From Oceanobacillus indicireducens (GTDB lineage Bacteria > Bacillota > Bacilli > Bacillales > Amphibacillaceae): a DNA stretch of 40,090 bases. Location of the stretch: positions 107,173-147,262 of the forward strand of contig NZ_BMOS01000006.1 of the NCBI RefSeq assembly GCF_014647195.1. The letters run 5' to 3'. This document shows, piece after piece, positions 8,941 to 17,746 of the stretch. Below the pieces are notes generated by a model that did not search any database, was not told where the DNA came from, and saw nothing but the letters and a program-made list of their open reading frames with translations. Within the stretch, counting starts at the first letter, position 1, and each line of letters begins with the position of its first letter. The translations under genes were made by a program, and so were the position numbers.

Positions 8941-9147
8941 TTACAGTACAGCGTAACCTAATTTTTCTATTGTTTCCTTTATGTCATCAGCACTAACCTG
9001 TTCTTCATTAAACGTTGCCTTTACTTTACTTGAGTTGAACATCACTTTCGCTTCTTCTATACCATCGATTCTGCTTAAACCTGTTTCAATCTTTTTAATA
9101 CATGTTGGGCAAGTGAGGGGCTCCAATTGAAATTTAACTGTTGTCAT
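8941..9147 (-). CDS. Small heavy-metal-associated (HMA, CopZ-like) protein
   Basis: A 68-aa protein that is a single HMA domain: the metal-binding loop LTCPTC near residues 12-17, then the usual beta-alpha-beta pattern ending in KLGYAVL. Such proteins bind Cu(I) or other soft metals through the two cysteines and hand them to P1B ATPases. It has its own ribosome binding site (GGAGAG) and its own promoter. That promoter, including its operator, is nearly the same as the one in front of the next ATPase upstream, so the two form a regulon and probably work together. The metal is not certain. Confidence 0.85.
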   Translation of the reverse strand: MTTVKFQLEPLTCPTCIKKIETGLSRIDGIEEAKVMFNSSKVKATFNEEQVSADDIKETIEKLGYAVL

Positions 9148-9179
9148 TATTCATCTCTCCTTTGTTATTTTCTACCTTT

Positions 9180-9221
9180 ATCATATCCTGTATCCCATAT
9201 TCTTTCTTTGACCTACGTCAA
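9180..9221 (-). promoter_or_regulatory. Crp/FNR-type class II promoter of the HMA gene
   Basis: A perfect inverted repeat TTGAC-N4-GTCAA (9208-9221) lies upstream of a -10 hexamer TATGAT (9185-9180) with no good -35. The dyad centre is 29 bases from the -10 hexamer, putting it near -41.5, the class II activator position of Crp/FNR proteins. The same layout recurs at 11234-11275. Confidence 0.6.
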
Positions 9222-9284
9222 GTTTTTAAATTTTTTCTTTGATATTTTGTGCTCGCAGGGAATCGTTTCTATTCGCTGACCCCA

Positions 9285-11183
9285 TTAAACAAGTTTTGCT
9301 TTAAGACTTTCTTTGACTTCTTGATTCTTCTTGTTGAAACGGATTAGTCGCATCGCATTTAAAATTACCGCAAGTACGCTTGCTTCATGGATGAACATTC
9401 CTGACGCTAGATTGATTACTCCTGCAAGTACTCCTATTAAGAGAAGGAACACGACTCCGACAGCAAGGAATGTGTTTTGCTTCATATTACGAATTGTCGC
9501 TTTTGATAAAGAATAAGCGTGGGAGTACTGCGACAATTTATCTGCCATCAAGACGACATCTGCTGTTTCCATTGATATATCCGTCCCTCCTTCTCCCATC
9601 GCAAGCCCGATATCTGCAGTAGCAATCGCCGGTGCGTCGTTGATTCCGTCCCCGGCCATGGCGACAACGTGACCGGATTCCTTCAACTTTTTCACATACT
9701 TTACTTTGTCTTCTGGTAACAATTCTGCATAAAACACATCAATGCCCAACTCGTTGGAGACAAGTTCTGCTGCATGTTTGTTGTCACCCGTCAGCATGAT
9801 AATTTTCTTCACACCATTACGTCTCATTTCAGCTAGTGCAGCTTTAGCATCCTCTCTAATCTGGTCTGCAATGGAGAATATTCCTGCTATCGCACCATCG
9901 ATGCTTACGAAAATAGCGGTATTTCCTGCCTTTTCTTGGTTAATTTGATAAATTGCCACTTCTTCTGGTATGTGGATTCCTTCTGCATTCATCAATTTAC
10001 GATTACCAATTGCAAGCCCATAATCGCCAACGGTAGCTTTGATTCCGCCCCCTTTAATGACTTCACTACTTTCCGGCTCTCTTGTTAATTCAAGATTTCT
10101 TGCTTGAGCCTCCTTCACAATCGTTTGACCCAAGTGATGTTCAGAGATTGTTTCCGCTTCAGCTACAAGCTGTAATAATGTCACTTCATCATAATTACCG
10201 AACGTTTTAATATCCGTAACTTCCGGCTTTCCTTTCGTTAGTGTACCCGTTTTATCAAAGACAAGGGTGTCTACTTTGGAGAGGTTATCCATCATTTCTC
10301 CACCTTTTACGAGAACGCCGTTTCTTGCACCATTACCAATCCCCGCTACGCTCGATACCGGGGCACCGATTACGAGGGCACCAGGACAAGCGACAACTAA
10401 GAATGTAATCGCGATATGCAGATCCCTTGTTATCAGGTAAACGAGTATCGATAAAACAACAACTGCCGGTGTATAAATATTGGCGAATCTATCCAAGAAT
10501 TTTTGTGTTTTTGATTTGGACTCCTGAGCTTCTTCAACTAACTCAATGATTTTCGCAAACGTCGTGTCATCCCCGACTCGTTCCGCAATCATTTCAATAT
10601 ATCCATTATCAACAATCGTTCCACTGAACACTTGATCATCGTTACGCTTTGATACCGGTACAGATTCCCCGGTGACTGCAGCTTCATTCAGAAAGGCTTG
10701 CCCAGAAACGACCTTTCCGTCTACTGGCACTTTTCCCCCGGAACGAATGATGATGCGATCACCTGCCACGACATTTTCCACTGGAATTGTCTCTGTCTCG
10801 CCGTTACGGATAACCGTTGCTTCCTGTGGTGCCATATCGACAAGGTCTTTCAATGAGCGGCGGGTCTTCTCCAGTGTACGTGTTTCCAAGTAATCCCCGA
10901 ATAAAAATAAGAACGTCACGACAGCTGACTCAACAAACTCACCAATGAATAGAGCGCCGATGACGGCAATCGTGACAAGAAGTTCAATGCTGAACACCCG
11001 CATTCTTACGGCCTGGTACGCTTTAATGAAAATTGGAATTCCTGCTAAAACTGTAGCGAACACTAAGATTGCTTGCCTCAGCTCGTAGGGACCAAAATAA
11101 TGAATAATAAGCGCGAGAATTAACGATGCTCCTGATAGAAACGTAATTTGTTTTTTAGCTTTATTAATCCAGCGTATAAACAT
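9285..11183 (-). CDS. Heavy-metal P1B-type ATPase with a CPG metal motif
   Basis: A heavy-metal P-type ATPase of about 632 aa without an N-terminal HMA domain. Visible motifs are AVTGES, FDKTGTLTKG, the SEHHLGQ histidine motif and GDGINDAPAI. The membrane metal motif is VVACPGALVIG, CPG instead of CPC, confirmed from the codons TGT CCT GGT. The last membrane segment reads FIHEASVLAVILNAMRL, unlike the P1B-1 or P1B-2 patterns. Its metal is therefore hard to predict. The separate HMA protein may supply the missing metal-binding domain. GGAGAG is best spaced for the ATG at 11183; an ATG two codons upstream (11189) sits almost on it. Confidence 0.85.
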   Translation of the reverse strand: MFIRWINKAKKQITFLSGASLILALIIHYFGPYELRQAILVFATVLAGIPIFIKAYQAVRMRVFSIELLVTIAVIGALFIGEFVESAVVTFLFLFGDYLETRTLEKTRRSLKDLVDMAPQEATVIRNGETETIPVENVVAGDRIIIRSGGKVPVDGKVVSGQAFLNEAAVTGESVPVSKRNDDQVFSGTIVDNGYIEMIAERVGDDTTFAKIIELVEEAQESKSKTQKFLDRFANIYTPAVVVLSILVYLITRDLHIAITFLVVACPGALVIGAPVSSVAGIGNGARNGVLVKGGEMMDNLSKVDTLVFDKTGTLTKGKPEVTDIKTFGNYDEVTLLQLVAEAETISEHHLGQTIVKEAQARNLELTREPESSEVIKGGGIKATVGDYGLAIGNRKLMNAEGIHIPEEVAIYQINQEKAGNTAIFVSIDGAIAGIFSIADQIREDAKAALAEMRRNGVKKIIMLTGDNKHAAELVSNELGIDVFYAELLPEDKVKYVKKLKESGHVVAMAGDGINDAPAIATADIGLAMGEGGTDISMETADVVLMADKLSQYSHAYSLSKATIRNMKQNTFLAVGVVFLLLIGVLAGVINLASGMFIHEASVLAVILNAMRLIRFNKKNQEVKESLKAKLV

Positions 11184-11233
11184 CTTCATCTCTCCTTTTT
11201 GGTATATTTAGTATTGCGTTATCTTCTGCCTTT

Positions 11234-11275
11234 ATCATATCGAAGAATCCAAAGGGAGTAATTGACACGCGTCAA
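11234..11275 (-). promoter_or_regulatory. Crp/FNR-type class II promoter of the CPG ATPase gene
   Basis: The inverted repeat TTGAC-GCGT-GTCAA occupies 11275-11262 and the -10 hexamer TATGAT 11239-11234. The dyad centre is again 29 bases from the hexamer. The stretches AACTTGACG, GATATGATAAAGG and AAAGGAGAGATGAA are all shared with the HMA-gene leader. Confidence 0.62.
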
Positions 11276-11428
11276 GTTTTGAGGATAAGTTTAAAGTTAG
11301 TTTCTAGACATAGCGGGTTATAAAAAATCTTCAGAGGGTTTTAAGGAGCATAAACAATCCTTTAAAGAATGTATACTTAAATACAACATATATCGAAGGA
11401 TTTCAAAGGATTTATCGCTCTTCAATAG

Positions 11429-11605
11429 GATGTAAATAAATGGGGATTTCATGTTAGATTGCCTGATGATTTAAAGGTAAATGGTGTCGTTAAAACGGAT
11501 CAACTAAAAAATTTAGATTTCAAAGCTAGAAATTCTGAAACTATTGAAAATGCACCAGAAGAGATTGTTGAAGACTGCTTGAAGAAGATTAGGACATTTT
11601 TATAG
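11429..11605 (+). pseudogene. C-terminal fragment of a MazF/PemK-type toxin
   Basis: A frame opened by a stop at 11426 encodes the tail of a MazF-family ribonuclease. It shows GFHVRLPDDLKVNGVV, KTDQLKNLDFKAR, then PEEIVEDCLKKIRTFL and a stop. This matches the last half of the PemK/MazF fold (the V..DQ..SLD..R motif). The N-terminal half with the catalytic arginine is missing, there is no start codon with a ribosome binding site, and no antitoxin was found nearby. It is a dead remnant in a region that also holds an IS end. Confidence 0.7.
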
Positions 11606-11609
11606 TCTA

Positions 11610-11773
11610 TATATAAGGATGTTTGAAAAAATTGTGGGATTTGATGATATCCTTTGTGCCGAATGTGATGAGATTTAATCTGTTCACCATTTTTCTCCCT
11701 CAACATTCTATTATAAACTCAATTTTTGCACTGATAAACTTCATAAAATTGCTCTTAACCACTGTACGAAGAG
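11610..11773 (-). mobile_element. Truncated insertion-sequence end with start of an ORF
   Basis: The minus strand carries a 46-bp segment (11773-11728, GTACAGTGG and TCATAAAATT regions) that recurs at 20016-20060. After it, about 60 bp further, a frame begins (MVNRLNLITFGTKDIIKSH) and stops within 27 codons. This looks like the left end of an IS and the first codons of its transposase, cut off near the mazF fragment. The family was not recognised. Confidence 0.35.
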
Positions 11774-11850
11774 TTCAATACCATAAACGGACAGCTTTAG
11801 TAGTGAATTCAAGCAAAGTAAGTGTTTTCAGATGCTGATAAGATTTTCAG

Positions 11851-12020
11851 CCCGAGTGAACTAGGATCTTGTTCAAACGGGAATGGGGCTCCTCTATTTA
11901 CCCGAGCGGACTGGAATCTGCTGCATTCGATCGATTAGAGCCCCGCTATTCACTCGAATGAACTCGAATCACCTTCAAACGAGTCATTAGAATCCTCTAA
12001 TCACTCAATTGAAGTTTTGG
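11851..12020. repeat. Tandem 50-52 bp hairpin repeat, array 1
   Basis: Three full units start at 11851, 11901 and 11953, and a fourth partial unit starts at 12004. Each starts CCCGA or CTCGA, has CAAACGGG or CAAACGAG near base 25-32, and ends with an ATTAGA/TCTAAT-type dyad. The first arm changes together with its partner (CCCG with CGGG, CTCG with CGAG), which suggests a conserved hairpin. There are no unique spacers, so it is not CRISPR. The same family recurs at 37868-38062. It sits downstream of ileS. Confidence 0.75.
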
Positions 12021-12180
12021 GATCGTTCCATAACTATAATGAATTACTGGTTGCACTGATTATACCAAGGGATAGCTCAATGTTTCAGACTACGAAAGTT
12101 AAATTTAGAGGAAATTTATCTTTCTTTTCAACAAAAATACCAAAGAAACGAAGCAGCATTGTCTCTTTGATATTTTTTAA

Positions 12181-15100
12181 TTATGATTCAATATACAGTT
12201 GAATTTCATTTCCTTCCACTTCAAAACGCCTCATTTTTGGCTTTTCTTCAAAATTAATCGATTGAACGATTAGATTTTCATGCAGCAAGTCATCAAACTT
12301 AACTAATACTTTTTGAAGTTCCGGATTAGCTTGGATAAAAAGATCTATTCTTAACTCAACAGGAAGATTCAACTCTTTCCGATACGATTGAACAGCACGA
12401 ATAAATTCCCTAACCAATCCTTCTTCTTTTAATGCTTGCGTCAGTTCCGTATCTAATAAAACAGTAATATTATTTCGTTCTAATAATTCAAAACTGGATC
12501 TGCCTTTTTTCTCGATTATTAAATCACCTAAAGTAAGTGTTACCATTTCTCCTGTACTTAACGGTAACTTCAGTTCTTTTTCTTCAACAACTTTTTCTTT
12601 CTGTTTATCAGTTAGCGCCTCGACCTTATTTTTTACCTCACCAACGTACTTACCTAACTTTGGACCAACCACGGAAAAGTTTAATTTTAGATTGTATTGT
12701 AGATATGCACGCTCATCTACATTAAATATGACGTCCTTCACATTCAATTCATCCCGTATAATAGAAGCGTACTTTTCCAATTGTAATGAAGCAAATTCTT
12801 CTTTTAAAATGATAACCAGTTGGGCCAGAGGTAATTTCGTTTTTATCCCTGTTGTATTTCTGATCGATCTTGTAAGTTCAACTATTTGTAATACCGCATC
12901 CATATCTTTCTCTAATTGTTGATCGATCTTTGTCCCGTCTGGTGAAGGATAGTCAGATAAATGAACGCTATCTTCTACTAACTCGGAATAAATATCTTCT
13001 GTAATAAATGGAGTGTAAGGAGCCATGAGTTGCATGAGCTTCGTTAACACTTCAAATAAAGTGCTAAAAGCCGCTCGTTTATCATCACTCATTCCACTGC
13101 TCCAGAAACGCTGTCTGGAATTTCTCACATACCAATTACTTACCTCATCGATAAATAATGCTATCGATGTTGCACCCCTCGTAATTTCATATTCTTCTAA
13201 GCTTTGAGTAACTTCCTTTATTACCGTATTTAAGCGTGAAAGAATCCACTTATCAAGCACGTTCTGTTTGCCGCCGAAATCTTTTCGGGCATCAAATTGA
13301 TCTATCTTGGCATACATGGAATAAAACGAATATACGTTTTGTAGTGTATCGATAACTTTAGATTTTGCCTGACTCACTGTTTGTTTAGAAAAGCGTTTAT
13401 TATTCCAAGGCGAACTGTCGGCTAATAACGCCCATCTTAATGAATCAGCGCCGAATTCATGTATCAGCTCAGCAGGGTTCAATGCATTCCCTTTGCTTTT
13501 AGACATCTTTTGCCCATGTTCATCTAAAATATGGCCTAAAGAAAGAACTCGTTTATATGGTGACTGGCCGGTAAATAAAGTGGAAACTGCTAATAGACTG
13601 TAGAACCAGCCTCTTGTTTGATCAACTCCTTCAATAACTACATCCGCTGGGAATTGTTTCTGAAATAATGCTTCGTTTTCAAATGGATAATGATATTGAG
13701 CAAATGGCATCGAACCACTATCAAACCACACATCGATTACCTCGCTCGTTCTAATCATTACACCTCCGCAAGAACATCTGAGGTATATCCGGTCCACGTA
13801 TGGTTTATGCAACTCAATATGTTCAGGTAACTCCTCGGTAGAAAGGTCTCTTAATTCATTTATAGAGTGTGGGGCTTTTTCAGCGCCACAACCCTCACAA
13901 GTCCATACGTTTAACGGAGTTCCCCAGTATCTGTTGCGTCCGATATTCCAATCAACCATGTTATCCAAAAAGTTCCCAAACCTTCCATTTCTCATATGGG
14001 GCGGGTGCCAAGCCACTTCTTGGTTATTTGCTTTCATTTTTTCTTTTACAGCAGTTGTTTTAATAAACCAGCCTTCCATGGCATAATAAAGAAGTGGGCT
14101 ATCACACCGCCAACAATGAGGATAGCTGTGTTCATATTTTTTCTTATCGAATAAAAGATTTTCTTTGGCAAGCATTTTTATAATCTCGACATCACAATCT
14201 TTCACAAATTGCCCTGCAAGCGGAGTGACATAATCCTTATACCGCCCCTTTGTATCAACAACATTTACAAAGTCAAATCCATAATCCTTGATTGCCTCAT
14301 AGTCATCTTCCCCGTGTGCAGGAGCCAAATGAACAATACCAGTTCCACTATTTTCCGTTACAAAATCCGCTCCAATAATACGATATCCTTTATCTACTGT
14401 GACATAATTAAAAATGGCTTCATATGAAAGACCAATCAATTCTTTTCCTTTTAACACATCCAATATCTCATAATTTCCCTTTAAAACCATAGGTGCCAAA
14501 GACTCTGCCAAAATATATATATCTTCTTCAACTCTGACTCTTACATAGTTCATATTCGGATTCACAGCAAGTGCAACATTACCTGGTAACGTCCATGGCG
14601 TTGTTGTCCAACCTAGAAAATATTCGTTTTCCTTCCCTTTCAAACGAAATTTTGCGGTTACAGATAGATCTGATACATCTTTATACCCCTGTGCAACTTC
14701 ATGTGAGCTTAGAGAAGTCTCACAGTTTGGGCAATACGGAACAACCCGGTGTCCTTTATACAACAATTCTTTCTGATGGATAATCGATAAGATATTCCAA
14801 ACAGACTCAATATATTCATTGTTCAACGTTACATAAGGGGCATCCATATCTACCCAATACCCAAGTTCTTCGGTGAATTCTCTCCACTCATTTTCATAAG
14901 TGAAAACACTCTCTTTACACTTTTGGATAAAATTTTCAATCCCGTACGCTTCAATCTGATCCTTCCCACGAATGTTTAACTGCTTTTCAACTTCTAACTC
15001 GACAGGTAAACCATGTGTATCCCATCCCGCCTTTCTTAATACTTGATATCCTGACATCGTCTTATATCTTGCTACAAAATCTTTGATGGTTCTGCCAAGT

Positions 15101-15258
15101 GCGTGACCTGCATGGGGTAATCCGTTAGCTGTCGGCGGCCCTTCATAAAAAACATACGTCTCTTTCCCCTCGCGATTAGAGATTGAATGTTGAAAAGTTT
15201 TCTCCCGCTCCCATTTTTTACGTATTCTTAATTCCCTCTCGACATTTGTTTCCTTCAA
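12181..15258 (-). CDS. ileS: Isoleucyl-tRNA synthetase, type 2 (eukaryote-like)
   Basis: Charges tRNA-Ile with isoleucine. The 1025-aa length, the HIGH-type motif HAGH in [16 protein letters not shown], the KMSKS loop ([10 protein letters not shown]), the editing-domain [12 protein letters not shown] and the C-terminal anticodon-binding region identify IleRS. Length and internal sequence ([33 protein letters not shown]) place it with IleS2, the eukaryote-like form known in some Bacillus and linked to natural mupirocin tolerance. The chromosome may also hold a standard ileS; this cannot be seen here. The start is TTG with GAGGTGAT six bases upstream. A T-box leader lies ahead of it. Confidence 0.95.
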   Translation of the reverse strand: MKETNVERELRIRKKWEREKTFQHSISNREGKETYVFYEGPPTANGLPHAGHALGRTIKDFVARYKTMSGYQVLRKAGWDTHGLPVELEVEKQLNIRGKDQIEAYGIENFIQKCKESVFTYENEWREFTEELGYWVDMDAPYVTLNNEYIESVWNILSIIHQKELLYKGHRVVPYCPNCETSLSSHEVAQGYKDVSDLSVTAKFRLKGKENEYFLGWTTTPWTLPGNVALAVNPNMNYVRVRVEEDIYILAESLAPMVLKGNYEILDVLKGKELIGLSYEAIFNYVTVDKGYRIIGADFVTENSGTGIVHLAPAHGEDDYEAIKDYGFDFVNVVDTKGRYKDYVTPLAGQFVKDCDVEIIKMLAKENLLFDKKKYEHSYPHCWRCDSPLLYYAMEGWFIKTTAVKEKMKANNQEVAWHPPHMRNGRFGNFLDNMVDWNIGRNRYWGTPLNVWTCEGCGAEKAPHSINELRDLSTEELPEHIELHKPYVDRIYLRCSCGGVMIRTSEVIDVWFDSGSMPFAQYHYPFENEALFQKQFPADVVIEGVDQTRGWFYSLLAVSTLFTGQSPYKRVLSLGHILDEHGQKMSKSKGNALNPAELIHEFGADSLRWALLADSSPWNNKRFSKQTVSQAKSKVIDTLQNVYSFYSMYAKIDQFDARKDFGGKQNVLDKWILSRLNTVIKEVTQSLEEYEITRGATSIALFIDEVSNWYVRNSRQRFWSSGMSDDKRAAFSTLFEVLTKLMQLMAPYTPFITEDIYSELVEDSVHLSDYPSPDGTKIDQQLEKDMDAVLQIVELTRSIRNTTGIKTKLPLAQLVIILKEEFASLQLEKYASIIRDELNVKDVIFNVDERAYLQYNLKLNFSVVGPKLGKYVGEVKNKVEALTDKQKEKVVEEKELKLPLSTGEMVTLTLGDLIIEKKGRSSFELLERNNITVLLDTELTQALKEEGLVREFIRAVQSYRKELNLPVELRIDLFIQANPELQKVLVKFDDLLHENLIVQSINFEEKPKMRRFEVEGNEIQLYIES

Positions 15259-15284
15259 AATATCACCTCATTTAATATTAAAAA

Positions 15285-15314
15285 AGCCCGATTCCACCTA
15301 CGTAGAATCGAGCT
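15285..15314 (-). terminator. Terminator hairpin directly upstream of ileS
   Basis: On the minus strand AGCTCGATTC pairs with GAATCGGGCT, followed by TTTTTT, 27 bp before the ileS start codon. It may be the regulated T-box terminator or an extra one. It is very like the hairpin after the GNAT gene at 17713-17744. Confidence 0.75.
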
Positions 15315-15342
15315 CCTATTTAACTCGCCTTTAAACAAAATA

Positions 15343-15549
15343 AAAAACCATCGCAGTGGTGGTTTTTTTACTTGCTAAATACACTACGTACTATCATACG
15401 TGTCCTGGTTATCGGTAGGATGCCGTCAAAGTTTAATTCCATTCAACTTTGCTTCTCGGAAAGGATTTTCATTACGGACTTACCATTGACTCTCAGCAAT
15501 TCGTCAACTCTCTGTAGATAAGATTCCATAATTACTCGTTTTCGTCATC
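15343..15549 (-). ncRNA. T-box leader (tRNA-Ile responsive) of ileS
   Basis: Reading the minus strand from 15549, stem I landmarks are clear: GATGACGAAAACGAGTA with the AGTA box, CAGAGAG, then TGCTGAGAGTC, and a specifier loop GAAAATCCTTT with the isoleucine codon ATC at 15466-15464. Further stems follow (GTACGT and TGACGG regions). The leader ends in a hairpin AAAACCA/TGGTTTT with a T-run (15343-15368). The canonical AGGGTGGNACCGCG T-box is not intact: only an ACCACTGCGA-like piece is visible there. Uncharged tRNA-Ile would normally allow readthrough; here the antiterminator looks altered. Confidence 0.75.
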
Positions 15550-15573
15550 AAATTGGATATTAAATTGTTGTAA

Positions 15574-15602
15574 ACAATATCTTATTATTGTATAAATGTC
15601 AA
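15574..15602 (-). promoter_or_regulatory. SigA promoter of the ileS leader
   Basis: TTGACA (15602-15597) and TATTGT (15579-15574) are 17 bases apart on the minus strand, about 25-30 bases before the first T-box stem. Confidence 0.65.
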
Positions 15603-15690
15603 GTTATAATTTACAAATACTCCATAATTTCATTGTTCCCCTTCATTTAATTTTCGAGCGTTCCAAAAACTAAAGTTTCTGTGCTCTACT

Positions 15691-16392
15691 TTACACCTTC
15701 CTCACAACAGTCACCCTCTGTATAAACAGATAACTAAAAAGATATAAACCAATACCGATTACGAAAATCGTTGCAAAAGTCAGCATGGATGCATCAGATA
15801 AAATATTCGCAAATGCTTCAATTAACCAGCCCTCAAAAAGACCATACAAGATTACGACTAGTATTGCTCCTAATGTAATTCCTCCACCTAGTAAACCAGA
15901 TTGGTAAAATATTAATCCGACTAATAATAGTAAGGCCATAAGAAAGAACATAATGAATGTATCAATAACTGTTCTTGTCAACCACGTATCTGTCAGCAGC
16001 ATAACCGGATGTCCAAAAATATAGTTTGTAACACCGAAGACGTTAAGCAGCCCTTCTAAAATTGTCTGCAAGGTATTAGCCGCTATCGCCATTAATAGGG
16101 AATAGCAAAAGAAGAAATAGGCATAGCTCAGAAAAATGTTTTTCCGAATCGCTCCCATTTTCAATCCAAAAGGAATGTCCTTTTTAACACTTTGAAAAGC
16201 AATAATTGCGACATTCGTATACGTTGCAAACGGGAACGCCCAATAAAATCTGCTCCCTTCTACGCCCATCAAGAAATAAGCCATAATACTAGTAGCAACG
16301 GTAATCGCAATTAGAATCGTCCAAAAGATCTTCACATGATACTTCATGTCTTGTGTATAATAATAAATAAGTCCTTTCACTTGATTATTCAT
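15691..16392 (-). CDS. ABC-2 type membrane permease, GntR-ABC operon
   Basis: A 233-aa integral membrane protein with six predicted hydrophobic segments and little else. It overlaps the preceding ABC ATPase gene by 4 bp and is the last gene of a three-gene operon with a YtrA-type GntR repressor. In such operons the permease and ATPase form an exporter or self-protection transporter induced by cell-envelope antibiotics. That function comes from the family; nothing in this sequence names a substrate. Confidence 0.75.
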   Translation of the reverse strand: MNNQVKGLIYYYTQDMKYHVKIFWTILIAITVATSIMAYFLMGVEGSRFYWAFPFATYTNVAIIAFQSVKKDIPFGLKMGAIRKNIFLSYAYFFFCYSLLMAIAANTLQTILEGLLNVFGVTNYIFGHPVMLLTDTWLTRTVIDTFIMFFLMALLLLVGLIFYQSGLLGGGITLGAILVVILYGLFEGWLIEAFANILSDASMLTFATIFVIGIGLYLFSYLFIQRVTVVRKV

Positions 16393-17258
16393 GCGTGCGC
16401 TCCTTTCTTTTCTGTCAAATGAATCATTAATTCCTGTACCGGAACCGCTTCTGCATCTAATCCGAAATCTTTCGCTTCTTCGCTAGTACCAAAGGCATAG
16501 GCCATTGAATTTCCTGCAAGACTTTTGAGTTCAATCACATCTTTACCTTGTAAAAATTGATCTACTTTTTCCGTCGGTCCAGACACGGCTACCGTTTGTT
16601 GTCTTAACACCTCTGAATCCTCCTGCAAAACGACCAAGCCTTCCTGCAAGATAATTACCTCTTCAAACATTAAACTCACCTCATCAATTAAATGGGTGGA
16701 AAAGATGATTGTTCTTGGATAATCCTCGTAATCCTCTAACAATAATTCATAAAATCGTTTCCGTGACGGCGCGTCCATTCCAATATATGGTTCATCAAAA
16801 ACGGTAATCGGAGCCCTGCTCGCTAAGCCAACCGTGATACCTAAAGCAGACTCCATCCCTTTGGATAATGCTTTTACTTTTAATCGAGGTGTTAGATTAA
16901 ATTCTTTTAATAAATCTTCTGCAAAGGAGTAATCCCAATTCGGATAAAAGTAAGAAAATATCTTTAACACATCTTTGATTTTCAGTTCTTTGGGGAAGTT
17001 ATTGGATTCCTTAATCAGACAAATCGATTCCGTCAATTCTTGCTGATCGAATGGATTTTCACCAGCAATTTTTATTTCTCCACTCGATGGCATAATTTGG
17101 CCACTAAGAATATTCATGAATGTCGTTTTCCCGGCACCGTTTCTCCCAAGCAGACCGTAGATTTTATTTTTCTCGAGTGCAAAAGATACATGATTTAATG
17201 CATACTTTTCTCCATACTTCTTACTCAAATTATTCACTTCAATCTTCATATCCTTCAT
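16389..17258 (-). CDS. ABC transporter ATP-binding protein, YtrB-like
   Basis: A 289-aa ATPase with Walker A GRNGAGKTTF, a degenerate signature LSKGMESALG, Walker B PITVFDEPYIGMD and an H-loop (STHLIDEV). About 80 residues follow the ATPase core, typical for drug/antibiotic-type ABC-2 exporters. It starts 20 bp inside the GntR gene and ends 4 bp inside the permease gene, so translation of all three is coupled. Alternative start MKIEVNNLSKKYG, three codons later, is possible. Confidence 0.88.
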   Translation of the reverse strand: MKDMKIEVNNLSKKYGEKYALNHVSFALEKNKIYGLLGRNGAGKTTFMNILSGQIMPSSGEIKIAGENPFDQQELTESICLIKESNNFPKELKIKDVLKIFSYFYPNWDYSFAEDLLKEFNLTPRLKVKALSKGMESALGITVGLASRAPITVFDEPYIGMDAPSRKRFYELLLEDYEDYPRTIIFSTHLIDEVSLMFEEVIILQEGLVVLQEDSEVLRQQTVAVSGPTEKVDQFLQGKDVIELKSLAGNSMAYAFGTSEEAKDFGLDAEAVPVQELMIHLTEKKGAHA

Positions 17259-17616
17259 CCTTCCTTTGCAGCATTTCTATAAGTTCTTCATCTTTAATCT
17301 GAAGCTTTTTTGCTTCCTCTTTGAGTGGTAGCATGTAATTGTCATAAAAAGTCTGTTTCCTTTTCTCCATAACAATCTCTTTTGCTGTTTCGGTAACAAA
17401 CATGCCCACCCCTCTCTTTTTAACCAATATTCCTTCTCCGACCAACTCATTAATCCCTTTTCCAGCGGTTGCAGGATTAATTTGATAAAAGGCAGCAAAT
17501 TCATTCGTTGATGGTACCCTGGTCCCCGTCTGATAGGATTCATCCATAATCGAATCCTCAATTAAATCCTTTATCTGCATGAAAATTGGCTTGCTGTCAT
17601 CTAGTTTTTTCTTCAT
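17239..17616 (-). CDS. GntR-family (YtrA subfamily) transcriptional repressor
   Basis: A 125-aa protein with a GntR winged-helix DNA-binding domain (residues 10-78; PIFMQIKDLIEDSI, GTRVPSTNEFAAFYQINPAT, ILVKKRGVGMFV) and a short helical tail. This is the size and layout of the YtrA subfamily, whose members repress their own operon with ABC transporter genes. A perfect 11-bp inverted repeat overlaps its promoter and lies just upstream of its ribosome binding site, which fits autoregulation. The inducer is unknown. Confidence 0.88.
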   Translation of the reverse strand: MKKKLDDSKPIFMQIKDLIEDSIMDESYQTGTRVPSTNEFAAFYQINPATAGKGINELVGEGILVKKRGVGMFVTETAKEIVMEKRKQTFYDNYMLPLKEEAKKLQIKDEELIEMLQRKDEGYED

Positions 17617-17634
17617 TTAAGTTCATTCCTTAGT

Positions 17635-17685
17635 TGGTTAATTACTTATGTAATTAACCATATAACACCTTCAGATAAATGTCAA
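17635..17685 (-). promoter_or_regulatory. Promoter and palindromic operator of the GntR-ABC operon
   Basis: TTGACA (17685-17680) and TATGGT (17662-17657) are 17 bases apart on the minus strand. A perfect inverted repeat TGGTTAATTAC-TTAT-GTAATTAACCA (17635-17660) covers the -10 hexamer and the start site. A YtrA-type repressor bound here would block initiation. Confidence 0.75.
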
Positions 17686-17712
17686 TCCCATTTTCTAAAA
17701 TTAAGCTTAAAA

Positions 17713-17744
17713 AGGCTCGATCCCACATATGCAGAATCGAGCTT
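17713..17744 (-). terminator. Terminator of the GNAT gene
   Basis: GGCTCGAT pairs with ATCGAGCT, with a minus-strand T-run (GCCTTTTTAA) after it, three bases past the GNAT stop codon. It closely resembles the hairpin before ileS at 15285-15314. Confidence 0.75.
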
Positions 17745-17746
17745 GT

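Noticed and set aside
11283-11425. 43-aa plus-strand frame before the mazF fragment
   Set aside because: No start codon with a ribosome binding site and no resemblance to a MazE antitoxin or other family.
11500-11706. 68-aa minus-strand frame
   Set aside because: It runs antisense through the mazF fragment and into IS-like DNA, has no family pattern, and its length is expected by chance.
11623-11838. 71-aa plus-strand frame ahead of array 1
   Set aside because: It crosses the IS-end repeat antisense to the likely transposase start and has no ribosome binding site or recognisable motif.
11851-12020. CRISPR array
   Set aside because: Units abut without unique spacers, vary along their whole length, and no cas genes are present. 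The same holds for 26466-26735 and 37868-38062.
15296-15314. Canonical T-box sequence in AGGTGGAATCGGG (minus strand)
   Set aside because: It resembles AGGTGGNACCGCG, but it forms the 3' arm of a terminator also found after the GNAT gene, so the likeness is probably chance.
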